This document shows positions 60,715 through 64,000 of a stretch of DNA of 64,000 nucleotides, piece after piece. The notes under the pieces were generated by a model. The model was not told the origin of the DNA, did not search any database, and was given only the letters and a program-made list of their open reading frames with translations. Source of the stretch: Paenibacillus sp. BIHB 4019 (GTDB lineage Bacteria; Bacillota; Bacilli; Paenibacillales; Paenibacillaceae); assembly GCF_002741035.1 (NCBI RefSeq), contig NZ_CP016808.1, positions 1,116,001 through 1,180,000 of the forward strand, in the 5' to 3' direction. Position 1 is the first letter of the stretch; each line of letters begins with the position of its first letter. Made by a program: the position numbers and the translations under genes.

Positions 60715-63063
60715 TTAGCTAGGCTCTGTGCCCCACACTAAATTTCCGTTTTGATACAATGTTACCTTCGTATAATCTGCATAAGTCGTTCGCGACGAAT
60801 TAAAAGAATAATCATCCGTCTCGCTGAAATTTGTCCAATCGCTCTTATGAATGCGCGTATGAATTTCGCCAGATGTCCCGCCTGCTGGGATGCTGCCCGC
60901 GCCGGAGCTGAAGGAAAGCTCTACATAATAATCGGCGCCTGTCCGCGGCGTAGTCAGCTTGACGAAGCTGCCCGATACATTGCCGTTGCCTGCTTGGGCA
61001 TAGTCGCAGAAGAAGTTTTGCTGTTTTTCCCCGTCAATCGTATACCAGTAGCGAATCGTTAGTCCGCTCATCGCGACGGGAGCCGTCCCGTTATTTTTTA
61101 TGATGAACTGCGGCTTGAGCTGGTTATCCCCTGCATTGCTGTCCCCTACCCGGTATGCGACTGCCAAGGCACCAGAAGGCTGCTCTGGCCCGGTCGTACC
61201 GGTCGGTGTAGCAACAGCTTCAGCAGAAGCTGCTCCCGTACCAGCGCTGTTGACCGCCTGAATAATATAATAATAGGTCGTTCCGTTCGTAACGGCTGTG
61301 TCATTATAGACGCTGCCAGATACAGCAGCAGAAAGCGTCGTATATGGCCCCCCGCTCGTCGTTGCCCGTTTCACTGTATACGAGGTCGCGCCGGCTACCG
61401 CATTCCAAGCAAGCTGAACCTGCATGCTGCCAGCTGTCGCTGTTAGGCCAGTCGGTGCAGCAGGAACGAGCGGCCCCTCAGGCGTCTGGACCGTTTCCAG
61501 CACCGACCAATAGGCAGGCTTGGACTGCAAACGCTCATCGAACAGAAGCGGCCAATTGTTGCGGGTTACCGGGAAGGTGCGAAGCCACGTATGCGCATCA
61601 TCTTTGCCCCATAAGGTTACATTCGTAACGGTGTCCGTATGCCGCAAAAACACCTGAAATAGCGCTTTGTACAAATTAGCTTGGCGCTGCTTCAGCTCCG
61701 CGGAGAATGTATCGTAGGATTGCGAATTATCCGAATAGACGCTAATGTCGAGCTCGGTAATATGCGTCTCCAGTCCAAGCGCTTTGAACTTGATAATGGA
61801 GCTTTCAATTTCCGCAAGTGTGGGATAATAAAGACTAATATGCGTCTGGTGGCCGACGCCGTCAATCGGAACGCCTTTGGCCTGCAAACGGGTAATTAGG
61901 TTATACAGCGCCTGGCTTTTTGCCGGCTCATGCGTATTGTAATCGTTGATGAACAGCTTCACGGTCGGGTCCACTGCGTGGGCGAACTCGAACGCTTTTT
62001 CAATATATTCTTCCCCTGCAATTTGATACCACAGGCTGCGGCGCAAGCCATCCGGCTGCGACGTATCAATGACCTCATTTACTACATCCCATGCATAAAT
62101 TTTGCCCTCATATCGCTCCATTACAGTTTGAATATGATTTTGCATGCGTGCATACAGCACCGCTTTGCTGACCAAATTTCCGTTCGCGTCACGGAACACC
62201 CAGTCAGGCGTTTGTGAATGCCAGACTAGTGTATGTCCACGCACTTGCTGGCCATTTTGCACACCGAAAGCTACCGCAGCATCTGCCTCAGAAAAATGAA
62301 ATACATTTTCCTGCGGCTCCGTGCTGTCCCACTTCAGTACATTGCCAGGCGTGACGCTGTTAAAATGCTTGGAAAGCAGCTGTTTATCCGGAACCGTCAG
62401 CAGCTCATCATTGGTAAAAGCCGAGCCAATTAAAAACTTTCCGGCAAAAGCATCTTTAAGCGACGGTATGGTGTCTTCAATTATAATCGGGCCAAGATCC
62501 GGATGCCGCTCAAACCGAAAATCATCAAGGTAAAAGGAAGCGGTTGCACTTCCTGGCACCTCAAAATAAACCGCTACCTGTGTGGCCGGCTCTAGCATTT
62601 TGAATGTAGCCTGCAGCTTCGTCCAGCCGCTCGCTGTGACCGCTCCAGATGCGATATTTTCATAGCGGGTACCAGCAGGCAATGTGCGCTGAAGAGACAT
62701 TGAAATATTGGCGTTTGCTGCTCCAGCGGGCAGCTTGACCCAGCCAATAAACTCATACGTTTGCCCAATCTCAAGCTGGCTTGTCACATCAAGAGAAGGC
62801 CCATGCCAAGTGCTTGTGCGTCCACTTACCGCCAAGCCGTATGCTCCGCTGCGCGCTGCTGCTGCATTTGCAGCCAAAACCTCCACACCGCCGCGGCCAC
62901 CCCATTGCTGCACCGTACCATCCTCGAAATCGCTTTGCTGGAGCAAAGTATTCCCGGCTTCCACCGCTTGCACAGGCTTTGCCCAGTAGAGGGGAAGCAA
63001 TAAACTTACGATAATTAGAAATTTAAGCGCTTTCATAAATGGGTAAAGCTGACGATTGCTCAT
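60715..63063 (-). CDS. Secreted modular endo-beta-1,4-xylanase, CBM22-GH10-Fn3-CBM3
   Basis: A 782-residue exported enzyme that cleaves xylan. Order: signal peptide (residues 1-33, ending KPVQA); CBM22 xylan-binding module (about 38-190; SDFEDGTVQQWGGRGGV); GH10 TIM barrel (about 200-535) with acid/base E330 in WDVVNEVID and nucleophile E437 in HITELDIS; one Fn3 domain (about 545-630); and a C-terminal CBM3 cellulose-binding module (about 640-782; VAYRVGDSNAGDNQLKPQFI). It has no SLH domain, so it is free or substrate-bound. AAAGGAG is 11 nt before the ATG. A TGTCTA-N6-TAGACA palindrome lies ~100 bp upstream. The catalytic call is secure. Confidence 0.95.
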   Translation of the reverse strand: MSNRQLYPFMKALKFLIIVSLLLPLYWAKPVQAVEAGNTLLQQSDFEDGTVQQWGGRGGVEVLAANAAAARSGAYGLAVSGRTSTWHGPSLDVTSQLEIGQTYEFIGWVKLPAGAANANISMSLQRTLPAGTRYENIASGAVTASGWTKLQATFKMLEPATQVAVYFEVPGSATASFYLDDFRFERHPDLGPIIIEDTIPSLKDAFAGKFLIGSAFTNDELLTVPDKQLLSKHFNSVTPGNVLKWDSTEPQENVFHFSEADAAVAFGVQNGQQVRGHTLVWHSQTPDWVFRDANGNLVSKAVLYARMQNHIQTVMERYEGKIYAWDVVNEVIDTSQPDGLRRSLWYQIAGEEYIEKAFEFAHAVDPTVKLFINDYNTHEPAKSQALYNLITRLQAKGVPIDGVGHQTHISLYYPTLAEIESSIIKFKALGLETHITELDISVYSDNSQSYDTFSAELKQRQANLYKALFQVFLRHTDTVTNVTLWGKDDAHTWLRTFPVTRNNWPLLFDERLQSKPAYWSVLETVQTPEGPLVPAAPTGLTATAGSMQVQLAWNAVAGATSYTVKRATTSGGPYTTLSAAVSGSVYNDTAVTNGTTYYYIIQAVNSAGTGAASAEAVATPTGTTGPEQPSGALAVAYRVGDSNAGDNQLKPQFIIKNNGTAPVAMSGLTIRYWYTIDGEKQQNFFCDYAQAGNGNVSGSFVKLTTPRTGADYYVELSFSSGAGSIPAGGTSGEIHTRIHKSDWTNFSETDDYSFNSSRTTYADYTKVTLYQNGNLVWGTEPS

Positions 63064-63160
63064 TCTTTAATTCACTCCTTTTCCTATTCGGGTATGGTAA
63101 CCACTCACAAATCCGAAGTACTGTCGTTCAACCTACTTAACGAAGATAACGGCATATACT

Positions 63161-63178
63161 TGTCTATATTTTTAGACA
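63161..63178. promoter_or_regulatory. Palindromic operator upstream of the xylanase gene
   Basis: TGTCTA-N6-TAGACA, the shape of many TetR-family operators. It lies between the xylanase start and the end of a TetR gene. The rest of the 63064-63369 gap shows no convincing gene. Confidence 0.45.
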
Positions 63179-63369
63179 GACGCGCCTCCTCCCGATTTTG
63201 GTTGGAAGAGCCGACCCTTTTGCAAGCTAGATACCCGATAGTTAGAGCTGGGAACGACCCCTATGAAAAATTATACATCTTCCTATCTAAGCCTACAATA
63301 TCAATTAATAGAAAAATTTGTAACAAAAACTTGATCCTTGCCCTAACGAACGCACGCTTCTCCTGGGCT

Positions 63370-64000
63370 TCACTGATTATAAGGGGAATAGACACTTACG
63401 GTTGGAGCAGACGAAGGAGCATCTTTTTTGAACGTGATTTTGTCCATTTTGCGGTTTACCAGCCCAATTAACTGGTCCGCCATGTAGGAGGTGGAATATT
63501 TAAAGCCCGATTCTTCCCAATAAAGAATAACGCCCATTGCAGCTGACATCTGGTAGCTGAGCAAAATTTCGTAGTCTAGAGCAGGGCTGCCCTCATCCAT
63601 AGTGATATGCATATCGCGCCTCATCGACTCACGAAGCACGTCGTAAAGCTCAAACCCAAAGCTGCGATCTACGGAAAGCAGCGCCTGAAACTCATCTTTA
63701 TGTTTTTCAATATGGTCAAACAGCTGCAGCGCCGAAGGATAAATATCTTCAGCCTTTACCAGATCCATCCCCTCGTATGGGATAAGCAAAGTCTCTGCAA
63801 AGCCAAGCAGAAATTCGCTTCGTATCTCTTGCAGCAGCTCTTCTTTGCCGACAAAATGCTTATAAAAAGTTCCACGATTGTAATCTGCCCGCTTTGCCAC
63901 ATCAAGTATGGTCACAGCCTCATATCCTCGCTCTAATATGAGCGACACGAATGCAGCTTTAATCGCTTGACGCGTTCTTCTCGTCCTTCGGTCCAGTTGC
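63370..64000 (-). CDS. TetR-family regulator (5' end outside window)
   Basis: The minus-strand frame is open to the window edge (210 codons), so the start codon is missing. An internal GTG at 63948 is not the start, because the frame upstream encodes the expected first helix (QLDRRTRRTRQAIKAAFVSL). The helix-turn-helix reads VTILDVAKRADYNRGTFYKH; the C-terminal domain is the TetR_C_7/AcrR-like helical type with YQMSAAMGVILYWEESGF. It is encoded on the same strand as, and ~306 bp upstream of, the xylanase; a TetR-style palindrome lies between them, but its own promoter is outside the window. Confidence 0.85.
   Translation of the reverse strand, partial: QLDRRTRRTRQAIKAAFVSLILERGYEAVTILDVAKRADYNRGTFYKHFVGKEELLQEIRSEFLLGFAETLLIPYEGMDLVKAEDIYPSALQLFDHIEKHKDEFQALLSVDRSFGFELYDVLRESMRRDMHITMDEGSPALDYEILLSYQMSAAMGVILYWEESGFKYSTSYMADQLIGLVNRKMDKITFKKDAPSSAPTVSVYSPYNQ

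Noticed and set aside
63094..63471. A 125-codon plus-strand ORF
   Set aside because: It overlaps the TetR coding end and the operator region, lacks a ribosome site and has an unlikely composition.

Overview
This 64 kb window looks like chromosomal DNA of a Paenibacillus-type soil Firmicute. The evidence is strong Shine-Dalgarno sites, sigma-A-type promoters, U-tailed hairpin terminators, three very large S-layer-homology (SLH) surface proteins, secreted plant-polysaccharide hydrolases (GH12; CBM22-GH10-CBM3), a CYP102 (P450 BM3-like) fusion and a ydaJKLMN-type exopolysaccharide operon. No rRNA, tRNA or CRISPR array was seen. The first gene (minus strand, pentapeptide-repeat protein) and the last gene (minus strand, TetR) run off the window.

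Layout. 1-10.3 kb: pentapeptide-repeat protein, GH12 glucanase, a TetR regulator and the P450-reductase fusion with matching palindromic operators, a VOC protein, an MFS exporter and a divergent SgrR-like regulator. 10.3-18 kb: a sigma-A promoter whose leader carries two tandem copies of a terminator-like element, then a secreted Ala/Ser/Thr-rich protein and an SLH protein with two thioredoxin-like domains; then NUDIX, LysE and metallophosphoesterase genes. 18-29 kb: a 2042-aa DUF5695/LamG/SLH protein divergent from an AraC regulator, and a five-gene GntR (YtrA-like) ABC-transporter operon. 29-36 kb: a cytosolic astacin-like protease with two RhiA-like proteins, a permuted NlpC/P60 protein, a dual-kinase 7TMR-DISM sensor and its NarL-type response regulator. 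36-44.6 kb: a 2028-aa SLH protein with seven near-identical repeats, then three phage-tail-collar (MdpB-like) proteins with a GNAT.

44.6-47.0 kb is an AT-rich accessory cassette flanked by two relics of one mobile element. It holds a secreted, toxin-like protein broken by a frameshift in a G run and, downstream, a small cytosolic protein in the position of an immunity gene. 47.1-56.2 kb is the exopolysaccharide operon: degenerate GGDEF receptor with an intact I-site, BcsB-like, GT2 synthase, DUF2334, multi-spanning membrane protein, GH8-like lipoprotein, preceded by an alkyltransferase-like (ATL) gene. 56.4-64 kb: a flavodoxin-fold quinone reductase and TetR pair sharing an operator, an SDR, a GNAT, a divergent PRPP synthetase paralogue, the modular GH10 xylanase and a second TetR.

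Functionally the window is dominated by cell-surface and extracellular biology: polysaccharide degradation, S-layer-anchored proteins, exopolysaccharide synthesis under probable c-di-GMP control, and one- and two-component regulators beside their likely targets. The least explained parts are the frameshifted toxin-like cassette, the tandem attenuator leader at 10.4-10.6 kb with its two single-cysteine exported proteins, and the RhiA-like/astacin cluster. All family assignments come from reading motifs by eye; no database search was run.
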